From contig NZ_JBHSHL010000013.1 of assembly GCF_042652965.1 (NCBI RefSeq), positions 62,001 to 126,000 on the forward strand: a DNA stretch of 64,000 bases. The letters run 5' to 3'. The translations under genes were made by a program, and so were the position numbers. Positions 7,848 through 15,555 of this stretch are shown piece after piece; within the stretch, counting starts at the first letter, position 1; every line of letters starts with the position of its first letter. The notes below the pieces were generated by a model. The model was not told the DNA's origin. It saw only the letters and a list, made by a program, of their open reading frames with translations, and ran no database searches. This DNA is from Filifactor villosus (GTDB lineage: Bacteria; Bacillota; Clostridia; Peptostreptococcales; Filifactoraceae).

Positions 7848-8732
7848 ATGGGAAGAATTATAAGAGCGATATCGGATAACAAAACCATCAATATGATAGC
7901 GATCGACTCCACCGATATGGTGGAAGAGGCGAGGAAAATACACAAGATGAGCCCTGTGGCGACCGCCGCCTTGGGCAGGAGTATCAGTGCAGCATCCATG
8001 ATGGGACTTATGCTGAAGGAAGAACGCGGAAAACTCACCCTCCAGATCAAGGGGGACGGTCCTCTGGGTATGATCGTGTGTGTAGCAAATTCCGAAGGGA
8101 CCGTAAAGGGGTATTTAAACAACCCCGATGTGGATCTTCCGATCCGAGACAGTGACGGCAAACTCGATGTCGCTTCGGCGGTGGGAAGAGAAGGGACGAT
8201 ATCGGTGATCCGGGATCTGGGACTGAAGGAACCCTATATCGGGCAGTATCCGATCACGAGCGGGGAAATCGCGGAAGATCTGACGCAGTATTATGCCAAT
8301 TCGGAGCAGGTACCTTCCTCCGTTGCCCTCGGGGTGCTCATCGACAGGGACCGTTCCGTAAAGGCATCGGGAGGTTTCATTGTCCAGCTGATGCCCGATG
8401 TAACTACGGAAGATATTGAAGTGCTCGAGCGTAATCTGAGAGGAGTGCTTTCGGTCTCCCACATGGTGGAGGAGGCGGAGAGCCTCGAGCAGATCGTAGA
8501 AGTGATTATGGGAGAACTGGGTTTCACCGTTATTGAGGAGACTCATCCTCAGTATCTCTGTGATTGTAACAAACCGAGGATCGAAAGAGCCCTTGTCAGT
8601 TTGGGAAGGGAAGAGTTGACGCAGATCCTGGAAGAGGACGGACAGGCGGAACTTACCTGTCACTTCTGCAACAAAAACTATCTGTTTTCCGAGGAGGACT
8701 TGGCTCAGATGATCGAAGCTTGCAAAAGATAG
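7848..8732 (+). CDS. hslO: Redox-regulated chaperone Hsp33
   Basis: A 294-residue cytoplasmic holdase that is activated by oxidative unfolding when its zinc-binding cysteines form disulfides. The four zinc ligands are present as CDC (Cys238, Cys240) and CHFC (Cys271, Cys274) in the C-terminal region. The N-terminal substrate-binding domain begins GRIIRAISDNKTI and contains the family segment GDGPLGMI. Length is normal for the family. AAAAGGAGAAC precedes the ATG. The DUF512 radical-SAM gene follows 12 bases later, so the two are probably co-transcribed. Confidence 0.95.
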   Translation: MGRIIRAISDNKTINMIAIDSTDMVEEARKIHKMSPVATAALGRSISAASMMGLMLKEERGKLTLQIKGDGPLGMIVCVANSEGTVKGYLNNPDVDLPIRDSDGKLDVASAVGREGTISVIRDLGLKEPYIGQYPITSGEIAEDLTQYYANSEQVPSSVALGVLIDRDRSVKASGGFIVQLMPDVTTEDIEVLERNLRGVLSVSHMVEEAESLEQIVEVIMGELGFTVIEETHPQYLCDCNKPRIERALVSLGREELTQILEEDGQAELTCHFCNKNYLFSEEDLAQMIEACKR

Positions 8733-8744
8733 GGAGGTCCTTCG

Positions 8745-10094
8745 ATGGAATTAAAGGGAATGAGGTTTCAAAATATCATACATTCCATTGAGCAAGGCTC
8801 CATCGCGGAAGAGCTTGGGATCGAACCGGGTGATATCCTTCTCTCCGTCAATGGGGAAAAGATCGAAGACATCATAGAGTACAATTATCTCACGGAAGAC
8901 GATTATTTGGAAGTTGAGATCCAAACACGGGACGGCGAGGTCGTAGTTTTTGAGATCGAAAAAGACTATGACGAGGTCTTAGGCCTTGAATTTTCCAATC
9001 CGATCATCGATTCCGTGAAAAGCTGTAGCAACAAATGTGTTTTTTGTTTCATCGATCAACTTCCTCCGGGAATGAGGGAGACTCTCTACTTCAAGGATGA
9101 TGACTCGAGGCTGTCCTTCCTTCAGGGCAACTTCATCACCATGACGAATATGAAGGACAAAGACATCGATAAGATGATCCGATATCGGATCAGTCCCGTC
9201 AACGTTTCCGTGCATACGACCAACCCGAAGCTGAGGGTCGAAATGCTGAAGAATCGGTTTGCGGGGGATATTATGAACAAGATGAGAAGACTTCATCAAG
9301 CCGGGATCACGATGAACGTTCAGGTCGTGGCCGTGCCGGGGATGAATGACAAGGAGGAGCTGATTCGAACCGTTACGGATCTCGAAGAATTCTACCCCCA
9401 AGTCGAAAGCATTGCAGTCGTACCTGTGGGTTTGACAAAGTTCCGTGAAGGTTTGGCAAAGATAAGACCCTTTACGAAGGAAGAGGCGAGGGAAACCATA
9501 GCGCAGAACCGGAACTTACAGAAGAAGTACTATCGAAGATGGGGGACCAGGTTCGTCTTTTTGTCCGATGAGTTCTATATTATGGCGGGAGAAGAGCTTC
9601 CGAAAGCGGAAGAATACGAAAACTTCATCCAACTTGAGAACGGAGTCGGTTTGATGAGAAAGTTTGAAGGTGAGGTCAAGGCGCTCCTCTCGTTAGGTGA
9701 TCTCCCGCAGGTAAGTCCCAAAAACCTCCACTTGGCGACAGGCACCTCCGCCTATGAATTTATGAAAGATATCGCAAGGATGGTCAGTGAGACGATCCCA
9801 CAGATTAAGATCGAAGTGCATAGGATTGTCAACCGTTACTTCGGTGAGACGATCACCGTAAGCGGCTTGATCACGGCTACCGACCTCTTGGACCAGCTTG
9901 AGGGGATCGACCTCGAAGACGGCCTCCTTCTGCCGAGAGTCATGATGAAGGCGGATGAGACGGTGTTCTTGGACGATTACAGTGTGGAGGAGTTTGAGGA
10001 GAAACTCGGCTATCCCGTCATCGTTTGTGAGGTAACGGGAGAAAGCTTTTTGAACGGGATCTTAGGTGCGGGGAAGCAGTTTTCTCCATCCTGA
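8745..10094 (+). CDS. DUF512 radical-SAM protein with N-terminal PDZ domain
   Basis: A 449-residue protein of the DUF512 family, widespread in Clostridia and of unknown reaction. An N-terminal PDZ-like domain (about 5-75, IAEELGIEPGDILLSVNG) precedes a CX3CX2C iron-sulfur motif (Cys94, Cys98, Cys101) followed by FIDQLPPGMR and SFLQGNFITMTN, all diagnostic of the family. The C-terminal third contains TGTSAYEFM and a GL(I/L)TATD.L element. GGGAGG precedes the ATG. The cysteine motif makes SAM radical chemistry likely by family, but the substrate is unknown. It follows hslO closely. In other clostridia it usually sits beside the GTPase gene der, which is absent here. Confidence 0.88.
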   Translation: MELKGMRFQNIIHSIEQGSIAEELGIEPGDILLSVNGEKIEDIIEYNYLTEDDYLEVEIQTRDGEVVVFEIEKDYDEVLGLEFSNPIIDSVKSCSNKCVFCFIDQLPPGMRETLYFKDDDSRLSFLQGNFITMTNMKDKDIDKMIRYRISPVNVSVHTTNPKLRVEMLKNRFAGDIMNKMRRLHQAGITMNVQVVAVPGMNDKEELIRTVTDLEEFYPQVESIAVVPVGLTKFREGLAKIRPFTKEEARETIAQNRNLQKKYYRRWGTRFVFLSDEFYIMAGEELPKAEEYENFIQLENGVGLMRKFEGEVKALLSLGDLPQVSPKNLHLATGTSAYEFMKDIARMVSETIPQIKIEVHRIVNRYFGETITVSGLITATDLLDQLEGIDLEDGLLLPRVMMKADETVFLDDYSVEEFEEKLGYPVIVCEVTGESFLNGILGAGKQFSPS

Positions 10095-10124
10095 AACCGG
10101 ATTGAAAAACGCTTTGAATATCGT

Positions 10125-10242
10125 AATACTATGAGCTATTATGATTGACAGGTTGAATGTTTCGACGCATAGGATCATCCAAGTTGTTTTTTCGGCAGTG
10201 ATAAGTCTGTATATTAGTCATTTCAAACGGAGAATAGTATAA
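10125..10242 (+). repeat. Dispersed element, family B
   Basis: Starts AATACTATGAGCTATT and ends TTTCAAACGGAGAATAGTAT. The interior carries GACAGGTTGAATGTTTCGA and ATCATCCAAGTTGTTTTTTC, as in the copies at 32495 and 44433. Confidence 0.75.
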
Positions 10243-10268
10243 AATTCGAGTTGTATTAACGGATGAGT

Positions 10269-10383
10269 TATACTATTATTCTTTTGAGTTGTGGATATCA
10301 ACGATCTGTAAACAATAGAAGACAGAACAATTTTTTGCAGTCAAAAATAGATAGATCCATACTTCTATTGGAGAATAGTATTA
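10269..10383 (-). repeat. Dispersed element, family A
   Basis: Reads TATACTATTATTCTTTTGAG at the left and ATACTTCTATTGGAGAATAG at the right. It is the reverse orientation of the copy at 14970, with inverted ends TATACTATT/AATAGTATT. It directly follows a B element and directly precedes the phoH promoter. Confidence 0.8.
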
Positions 10384-10404
10384 AACGGGATCGATATAAG
10401 CGGT

Positions 10405-10433
10405 TTGTAAAAGCGATTTTTTTGGGTTATAAT
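10405..10433 (+). promoter_or_regulatory. Predicted sigma-A promoter of the phoH operon
   Basis: TTGTAA, 17-base spacer, TATAAT, about 30 bases before the phoH start codon. Confidence 0.75.
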
Positions 10434-10462
10434 AAAAAGCAAAAAAGGAGGAGATTCGATAT

Positions 10463-11464
10463 TTGAAGACGGAAAAGGTGGTCGATCAGTTCAGCGAACG
10501 TTTTCAACAGGAATTGTTCGGGAACTTCGACAGAAATGTAAAGAGGATTGAAGAGTTTTACGGAATAGATATTTTGCTTCGCTCGGGCGAGATCGTCCTG
10601 GTCGGCGAAGAGGAGAAAGTTGCACGGGCAACGGTGTTGATGGAAGAACTCTATCGCATTGTCGACGGAGGAGAACTGCTCGATACACAGAAGATCAACT
10701 ACGCGATCGGCAGCATCGAGGACAATTCGGAGGAAAAACTCTCCACCGTGTGCACGGACAGGATTCTGCTTTCGGCTAAGGGTAATGAGATCAAGCCCAA
10801 GACGGTCGGACAGAAGAAGTATGTAGACAATATAGACAAACACGACATCACCCTCTGTGTGGGACCGGCAGGTACGGGGAAGACCTACCTTGCCGTTGCG
10901 ATGGCGGTGCGGGCTTTCAAGAGAGAAGAGGTCTCAAGGATCATCCTGACAAGGCCTGCGGTCGAAGCGGGGGAGAGTCTGGGTTTTCTGCCCGGAGACC
11001 TGAAGGACAAGGTGGATCCGTACCTGCGCCCCCTCTACGATGCCCTCTTTGACATCATGGGCTCCGAGAAGTTCTTGAAACTTTTGGAAAGAGGCGTGAT
11101 CGAGGTTGCGCCCCTCGCCTATATGAGGGGGAGGACCTTGGACAATTCCTTTATCATCCTGGATGAGGCGCAGAATACGACGAGGGAACAGATGAAGATG
11201 TTTTTGACAAGGCTGGGTTTCGGCTCAAAGGCGGTCGTGACGGGAGATATTACACAGATCGACCTTCCGGGAGGCAAGGTCAGCGGTTTGATGCACTCCC
11301 TCAAGATCCTTGAGAACGTCAAGGGGATCGCGGTAAACTACCTCAATGAAAAGGACGTTGTAAGGCACGAGTTGGTACAGAGAATCATCAAGGCCTATGA
11401 AAAGTTTGAGGCAAAAGAAAAATATAAGAAGGAAAAAAAGAATGCCGGAAAGGCAGGAAGATAG
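10463..11464 (+). CDS. phoH: PhoH-like P-loop ATPase
   Basis: A 333-residue PhoH-family ATPase, linked in this operon type to RNA metabolism. An N-terminal RNA-binding-like region (about 25-75) precedes the P-loop GPAGTGKT at 134-141. Walker B-type FIILDEAQNTT is near 230, and the family motif R.LDN.FIILDEAQN is present. The start is a TTG (MKTEKV) with AAGGAGG about 10 bases upstream; no ATG is available at a sensible position. It is the first gene of phoH-ybeY-cdd-era-recO and abuts ybeY directly. This is the conserved Firmicutes order, but without dgkA between ybeY and cdd. Confidence 0.92.
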   Translation: MKTEKVVDQFSERFQQELFGNFDRNVKRIEEFYGIDILLRSGEIVLVGEEEKVARATVLMEELYRIVDGGELLDTQKINYAIGSIEDNSEEKLSTVCTDRILLSAKGNEIKPKTVGQKKYVDNIDKHDITLCVGPAGTGKTYLAVAMAVRAFKREEVSRIILTRPAVEAGESLGFLPGDLKDKVDPYLRPLYDALFDIMGSEKFLKLLERGVIEVAPLAYMRGRTLDNSFIILDEAQNTTREQMKMFLTRLGFGSKAVVTGDITQIDLPGGKVSGLMHSLKILENVKGIAVNYLNEKDVVRHELVQRIIKAYEKFEAKEKYKKEKKNAGKAGR

Positions 11465-11947
11465 ATGCTTAACATTTTGTGGGATGTGCAAGGCTATGAA
11501 GATTTTGCCGGAGAGGCCGAAAAGGAGCGCTTGAAGAGCCTGTTTGAGTTTGTTATGGCTCAAGAAGGTCTTCGGGGGGACTACGAGGTTTCTCTTTCCG
11601 TGACGGACAAAGAAGAGATCAGGCAGGTCAACTGCGAACATCGAGGAATCGATGCCGTGACCGATGTGCTCTCCTTTCCGATGTATGAAAGGCGCGACCT
11701 CGACAGAATAGAGGAGAAGAAAGAATATGAGCTCTACGAGGTATCGATCGGAGACATCCTGATATGTGCCGATAAGATCAGGGAACAGGCACAGGAGTTC
11801 GGTCACTCTTTGGAAAGAGAGTTCTGCTACCTGGCAGTACACTCCATCCTCCATCTTCTGGGCTACGACCATATGGAAGAAGAGGATAAGAGGCGGATGA
11901 GACAGAGGGAAGAACTGGTCATGAAAGAGTTTGAGATTGAGAGATAG
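11465..11947 (+). CDS. ybeY: Endoribonuclease YbeY (rRNA maturation factor)
   Basis: A 160-residue metal-dependent endoribonuclease involved in 16S rRNA 3' maturation and ribosome quality control. The zinc-binding signature HSILHLLGYDH supplies His126, His130 and His136. The upstream segment VTDVLSFP (66-73) is also a family hallmark. The ATG immediately follows the phoH stop codon, so translational coupling is likely, and there is no room for a separate promoter. Length matches the family. Confidence 0.95.
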   Translation: MLNILWDVQGYEDFAGEAEKERLKSLFEFVMAQEGLRGDYEVSLSVTDKEEIRQVNCEHRGIDAVTDVLSFPMYERRDLDRIEEKKEYELYEVSIGDILICADKIREQAQEFGHSLEREFCYLAVHSILHLLGYDHMEEEDKRRMRQREELVMKEFEIER

Positions 11948-11955
11948 GGGGAAGT

Positions 11956-12363
11956 ATGAAGAGTTTTGACTTGTTGAAACTGGCGGAGGAAGCAAAGGGG
12001 AACGCCTATGTTCCGTATTCGAAGTTTAAGGTGGGAGCGGCGCTTCTCACCAAGGGAGGAAAGGTATATACGGGATGCAATATAGAAAACGCTTCTTATG
12101 GAGCCTCCAACTGTGCGGAGAGGACGGCCATCTTCAAGGCGGTGTCCGAGGGCGAAACGGAGTTTGAAAAAATTGCCGTTGCCTCGAGTTCTCGGGAAGA
12201 AACTTGGCCTTGCGGAATCTGCAGACAGGTCATGGTCGAGTTTTCGAAAGAATTGACCGTGGTTCTGGGCGATACGGAAAAAAATGAGGTACATGAATAT
12301 TCCATCGAAGAACTGTTGAGCCATTCTTTTTCGGGGTTGGATATTAAAGGAGAGAAGATATAA
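11956..12363 (+). CDS. cdd: Cytidine deaminase
   Basis: A 135-residue enzyme deaminating cytidine or deoxycytidine to uridine or deoxyuridine in pyrimidine salvage. The zinc site of the tetrameric type is visible: Cys53-Ala-Glu55 (NCAERTA), with Glu55 as proton shuttle, and PCGICRQ with Cys86 and Cys89. GGGGGAAGT precedes the ATG. It sits between ybeY and era with overlapping or near-overlapping ends (its TAA overlaps the era ATG by one base), so it belongs to the same transcript. Confidence 0.95.
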   Translation: MKSFDLLKLAEEAKGNAYVPYSKFKVGAALLTKGGKVYTGCNIENASYGASNCAERTAIFKAVSEGETEFEKIAVASSSREETWPCGICRQVMVEFSKELTVVLGDTEKNEVHEYSIEELLSHSFSGLDIKGEKI

Positions 12364-13268
12364 TGGAACAGAACCACAAGTCGGGCTTCGTCAGCCTGGT
12401 AGGAAGACCGAATGTCGGGAAGTCGACAGTCATGAATCATCTTGTGGGCGAGAAGATCTCGATCGTCAGCAACAAGCCTCAGACGACGAGGACAAAGATC
12501 AGCGGGATCTACAACGATGAAGAAAGCCAGATCGTCTTTGTCGATACGCCGGGGATGCAAAGTCCGAGAAACAAACTGGGCAAGTATATGCTCAAGGCCT
12601 CCAAGTCGTCCCTGCATGACACGGATGTCATCGTCTATGTTGTCGATTCCTCCGGCTTCATCGGAAGAATGGATAAGATTATCATCGAGAACCTCAAGCA
12701 GACTTCCCAAACCAAGATCCTTCTGATCAACAAGATCGATGAGATCACAAAGGACGAGGTCCTCGCAAGGATTGCAATGTACAGCGAGATCGGTATCTTT
12801 GACGAGATCATCCCTATCTCCGCACTCAAGGGTGAAAATATGGGATCGATCGTTCCGACGTTGAAGAAATACCTGGTCTACGGACCCAAGTTCTACCCGG
12901 AAGAGATGTCGACGGATCAGAGTCTTAAGGTCATGGTCTCCGAAATGATCCGCGAAAAGCTCCTCCTCTATACCCAGGAGGAGATCCCCCACGGCACGAT
13001 GGTACAGATCGAAACTCTCAAGGAGAGAAAGGACAAGGACATCATCGATGTGGAGGCTATGATATTTTGTGAGAGAGATACCCACAAAAGGATTATCATA
13101 GGCAAGGACGGAAGAAAACTCAAGGGTATAGGAATGGCTGCTCGAAAAGATTTGGAAGAACTCCTCGGAAAGCAGGTCAACCTGTCTTTGTGGATCAAGG
13201 TAAAGAAGAATTGGAGAGATAACCAAAACCATATCAGGAACTTCGGCTTTGATGAAAAGGAGATTTAG
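12363..13268 (+). CDS. era: GTPase Era
   Basis: A 301-residue ribosome-assembly GTPase that binds the 3' end of 16S rRNA. G1 motif GRPNVGKS is at 14-21, the G3 motif DTPG near 62-65, and NKID (G4) near 123-126. The C-terminal KH domain carries IIIGKDGRKLKGIG (about 240-253). Its length equals that of well-studied Firmicutes Era. The start overlaps the cdd stop by one base. With ybeY in the same operon, two 16S-maturation functions are co-expressed. Confidence 0.96.
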   Translation: MEQNHKSGFVSLVGRPNVGKSTVMNHLVGEKISIVSNKPQTTRTKISGIYNDEESQIVFVDTPGMQSPRNKLGKYMLKASKSSLHDTDVIVYVVDSSGFIGRMDKIIIENLKQTSQTKILLINKIDEITKDEVLARIAMYSEIGIFDEIIPISALKGENMGSIVPTLKKYLVYGPKFYPEEMSTDQSLKVMVSEMIREKLLLYTQEEIPHGTMVQIETLKERKDKDIIDVEAMIFCERDTHKRIIIGKDGRKLKGIGMAARKDLEELLGKQVNLSLWIKVKKNWRDNQNHIRNFGFDEKEI

Positions 13269-13388
13269 GGCAATACTGCACAAAAAACCGTTTTTCTGTG
13301 TAGAGAAGAGGTCATTGACCTTGGATATTTTGCCGGATCAAAGAATGAACTGTGGCAGAGGCGAGTGGAAGATTGGAGAAGGCGAATA

Positions 13389-14147
13389 ATGTATATCGTA
13401 ACGGAAGGGATCGTATTACGCAGCGTAGTCTATAAGGACTCGGATGCCATCTTGACCCTCTTTACCAGAAAAATGGGAAAGGTCAGTGCGTACGCGAGGA
13501 ATGTAAGAAAACTCAATCACATGTCCATGGCCTGCTCACAGGTCTTTGCTTACGGAACCTTCCAGCTGAGGGCCAAGGGGAAGATGATGAATGTGGTATC
13601 CTTCGATCTGAAGGACAACTACTATGCCATCACCTCATCTTTGGACAAAACCTATCTCGCCTACTATCTTGTCGATCTCACAGAGCAGGTGTCGGTAGAG
13701 AGTCAGACCAACCATCGGCTTCTTACAAGTTTGATCGAGTGTTTAGATTTTCTCAAGATGAGTGAAAAACTTGTTTTGACAAAGCTTTTTTATCAAATAA
13801 AGGTGCTGACCTACTCGGGATTAAAACCCGAAGTTTTGAAGTGTATGAATTGTGGTATAAATAATGATGGTGGACTTCGTTTTTATTTTCATATGCAAGA
13901 CGGAGGACTGTATTGCAGAAGGTGTTGTAATGATCCGCAAGAAGATGTGATGCTTGAGAGCTACGACAATACGACCTATCGACTACTGAACTATCTGTCA
14001 CAAAATGCAATGTCGGAGGTCTCACAGGCGAGGATCTCTACGATTTTGCTGTCGGAACTTGCTGAATTGATTGAAAAGTATTATATTGTGCATTTGCCTG
14101 ATATCTCCGTAAAATCGGAAGAATTTATCAGACATATAAAACCATAA
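13389..14147 (+). CDS. recO: DNA repair protein RecO
   Basis: A 252-residue recombination mediator that helps load RecA with RecR. The N-terminal OB fold begins YIVTEGIVLRSVVYKDSDAI, followed by the helical domain. A zinc cluster (CMNCG near 155 and CRRCC near 178) is typical of RecO. I start at ATG 13389 (MYIVTEG), with GGAGAAGG 7 bases upstream. An in-frame GTG at 13365 would add eight residues with no alignment to the family. It is the last gene of the phoH operon, 120 bases after era. Confidence 0.92.
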   Translation: MYIVTEGIVLRSVVYKDSDAILTLFTRKMGKVSAYARNVRKLNHMSMACSQVFAYGTFQLRAKGKMMNVVSFDLKDNYYAITSSLDKTYLAYYLVDLTEQVSVESQTNHRLLTSLIECLDFLKMSEKLVLTKLFYQIKVLTYSGLKPEVLKCMNCGINNDGGLRFYFHMQDGGLYCRRCCNDPQEDVMLESYDNTTYRLLNYLSQNAMSEVSQARISTILLSELAELIEKYYIVHLPDISVKSEEFIRHIKP

Positions 14148-14168
14148 AATTTTTAGGAGGGGTAAGGT

Positions 14169-14849
14169 ATGTTAACATTGGAAAAAATCGATCAAGTGGT
14201 GGAACGTACGGGAGTAACTTACGAAGAAGCGAGAAATGCCTTGAACCAATGCGACGGAGATGTCATTGATGCCATTATCTACTTGGAGAACAGTCAGACC
14301 GGCTTTGCCGAGAAGTTTTCTTCCAATATCAATGAGACCAAAAATGCGGTCATGGACACTCTGAAAGACTTGTTGAAAAAGGGGAACATCACCAGAGTCG
14401 TAGTTCGAAATGAAGAAAAGGTAGTGTTGAACATCCCCATCTACGCGGGAGTGATCGGTGTGATGTGGCAACCTTATATCGCCTTGATCGCAGCTACCAT
14501 AGCTACTTTGAGCAAGTACAACATCATCATCCAGACCAACGATGAGAAGGAGTACAACCTCAACGAAATGACTGAAGAAGGGATCAAAAATCTCAAAGAA
14601 AAGGTCGATAGCGGAGAGATCTCTCGCAAATTTCACGAGATCAAACGCGATCTGAGCAAAGAAGCGAGGGAAGCGAAGAAACACGCCGAAGAAGTCATCG
14701 TCGATATCGAAGAGAAGGCGGATGAAGTCGAGGCGGAAGTCAAAGAGGCTAAGGACCATGTCGTTGCAGAAGTCGAAGAAAAGGCAGAAGAAGTTAAAGA
14801 TAAGGTCGAAGAGACGGTAGAAGAAGTTAAGGATAAGATGGAAGAATAG
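14169..14849 (+). CDS. DUF4342 protein with UBA-like N-terminus and charged coiled-coil tail
   Basis: A 226-residue protein. Residues 1-45 resemble a TS-N/UBA three-helix domain (TLEKIDQVVERTGVTYEEA, then LNQCDGDVIDAIIYLE). Residues 75-120 form the DUF4342 region (VRNEEKVVLNIPIYAGVIG followed by a hydrophobic stretch WQPYIALIAATIATL). From about 150 on it is a strongly charged heptad/undecad-type helix with repeated EE(V)(K)DKVEE units. GGAGGGG precedes the ATG. The domain function is unknown. The hydrophobic stretch suggests membrane association, with a long cytoplasmic charged helix. It follows recO by 20 bases and is probably the operon end. Confidence 0.8.
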   Translation: MLTLEKIDQVVERTGVTYEEARNALNQCDGDVIDAIIYLENSQTGFAEKFSSNINETKNAVMDTLKDLLKKGNITRVVVRNEEKVVLNIPIYAGVIGVMWQPYIALIAATIATLSKYNIIIQTNDEKEYNLNEMTEEGIKNLKEKVDSGEISRKFHEIKRDLSKEAREAKKHAEEVIVDIEEKADEVEAEVKEAKDHVVAEVEEKAEEVKDKVEETVEEVKDKMEE

Positions 14850-14874
14850 GCGATAGATCCGAGAAGTGTTGTAA

Positions 14875-14897
14875 GAAAACGTTATGATCGTTTTTTT
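14875..14897 (+). terminator. Possible terminator after the DUF4342 gene
   Basis: AAAACG-TTATGAT-CGTTTTTTT: a short 6-bp stem followed by a T run, about 25 bases past the stop codon. The stem is weak. Confidence 0.4.
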
Positions 14898-14969
14898 GCA
14901 GCACTTTTTTATATATCTGCAAATCGAATATAGTCGTATTTCAATAGGACGGGATATTGTCCGTTTTAT

Positions 14970-15083
14970 ACTATTTTTCAATAGAAGTATAGATATATCT
15001 GTTTTTCAAACCACGAAAAGTCGGTTTATCTTCTATGGGTCACAGATTATTTATATCCACAACTCAAAAGAATAATAGTATTA
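14970..15083 (+). repeat. Dispersed element, family A (reference copy)
   Basis: Runs from TATACTATTTTTCAATAGAA to CTCAAAAGAATAATAGTATT. Nested complementary segments (TACTATT with AATAGTA, GATATATCTGT with ACAGATTATTTATATC) let the whole element fold into one long interrupted hairpin. Confidence 0.8.
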
Positions 15084-15085
15084 AA

Positions 15086-15176
15086 TGTCGAGGATGAAAC
15101 ATATACCATTGCCGAAAAACAATTTGTAGGAGGATGGTTCAAAGCATTCGACCTGTCAATTTTAATAGATAAGGGT
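15086..15176 (-). repeat. Dispersed element, family B, lacking one end
   Basis: Contains CATTGCCGAAAAACAATTTG and CATTCGACCTGTCAATTTTA, matching reversed B copies at 19945 and 27413. The left terminal segment is missing where it abuts the A element. Confidence 0.7.
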
Positions 15177-15190
15177 GTAAATTAAAAACC

Positions 15191-15328
15191 TAATACTATT
15201 CTTCGATAGAAGTATGGATATATCTGTTTTTCAATAGAAGTATGGATATATCTGTTTTTCAACCCGCGAAAAATGGGTTTATCCACAGATCATCCATATC
15301 CATAACTCAAAGGAAGAGTAGTATTATA
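15191..15328 (+). repeat. Family A element with an internal 28-bp tandem duplication
   Basis: A normal A element except that the 28-bp unit starting at 15205 (GATAGAAGTATGGATATATC and on) is repeated at once from 15233, with one base different. Confidence 0.8.
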
Positions 15329-15414
15329 TCTGTTTTGCAACCACGAAAATTCGTGTTCTCTTCTATGGAGTGAAAATCGTTGATATCCATTATTCAAAGG
15401 AATAGTAGTATAAA
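15329..15414 (+). repeat. Family A element lacking its left end
   Basis: Begins at ATCTGTTTTGCAACCACGAA and runs to GGAATAGTAGTATAA. The inner palindrome CACGAAAATTCGTG is perfect here. It directly follows the previous A copy. Confidence 0.75.
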
Positions 15415-15495
15415 AGCTCATATGGGATCGTTAGCTATGGAATTTTCGGCGGGATCTCTTAGGTGTTTCTACAGGAAGGTTTATGTAAAAAAAGA

Positions 15496-15524
15496 TTGAC
15501 AATCGCTTAAATATGACATACTAT
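15496..15524 (+). promoter_or_regulatory. Predicted sigma-A promoter of ccpN-ppsR-ppdK
   Basis: TTGACA, 17-base spacer, TACTAT, ending about 30 bases before the ccpN start codon. Confidence 0.7.
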
Positions 15525-15543
15525 ATAGGATATACGTTATATT
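15510..15543 (+). promoter_or_regulatory. Two CcpN-box matches (putative operator)
   Basis: The B. subtilis CcpN consensus, as I recall it, is TRTGHYATAYW. The minus strand of 15510-15520 reads TATGTCATATT, a full match. The plus strand of 15533-15543 reads TACGTTATATT, 10 of 11. They face each other across the -10 region, so binding there would affect transcription of the cluster, including ccpN itself. Confidence 0.55.
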
Positions 15544-15555
15544 TTAATCAAGGAG

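Noticed and set aside
7499..7879. Open frame of 126 residues upstream of hslO
   Set aside because: It consists of family C and B element sequence and runs into hslO without a ribosome binding site.
13265..13290. Fragment of family C after era (GGCAATACTGCAC)
   Set aside because: The match to the reversed C end is only about 18 bases and could be chance.
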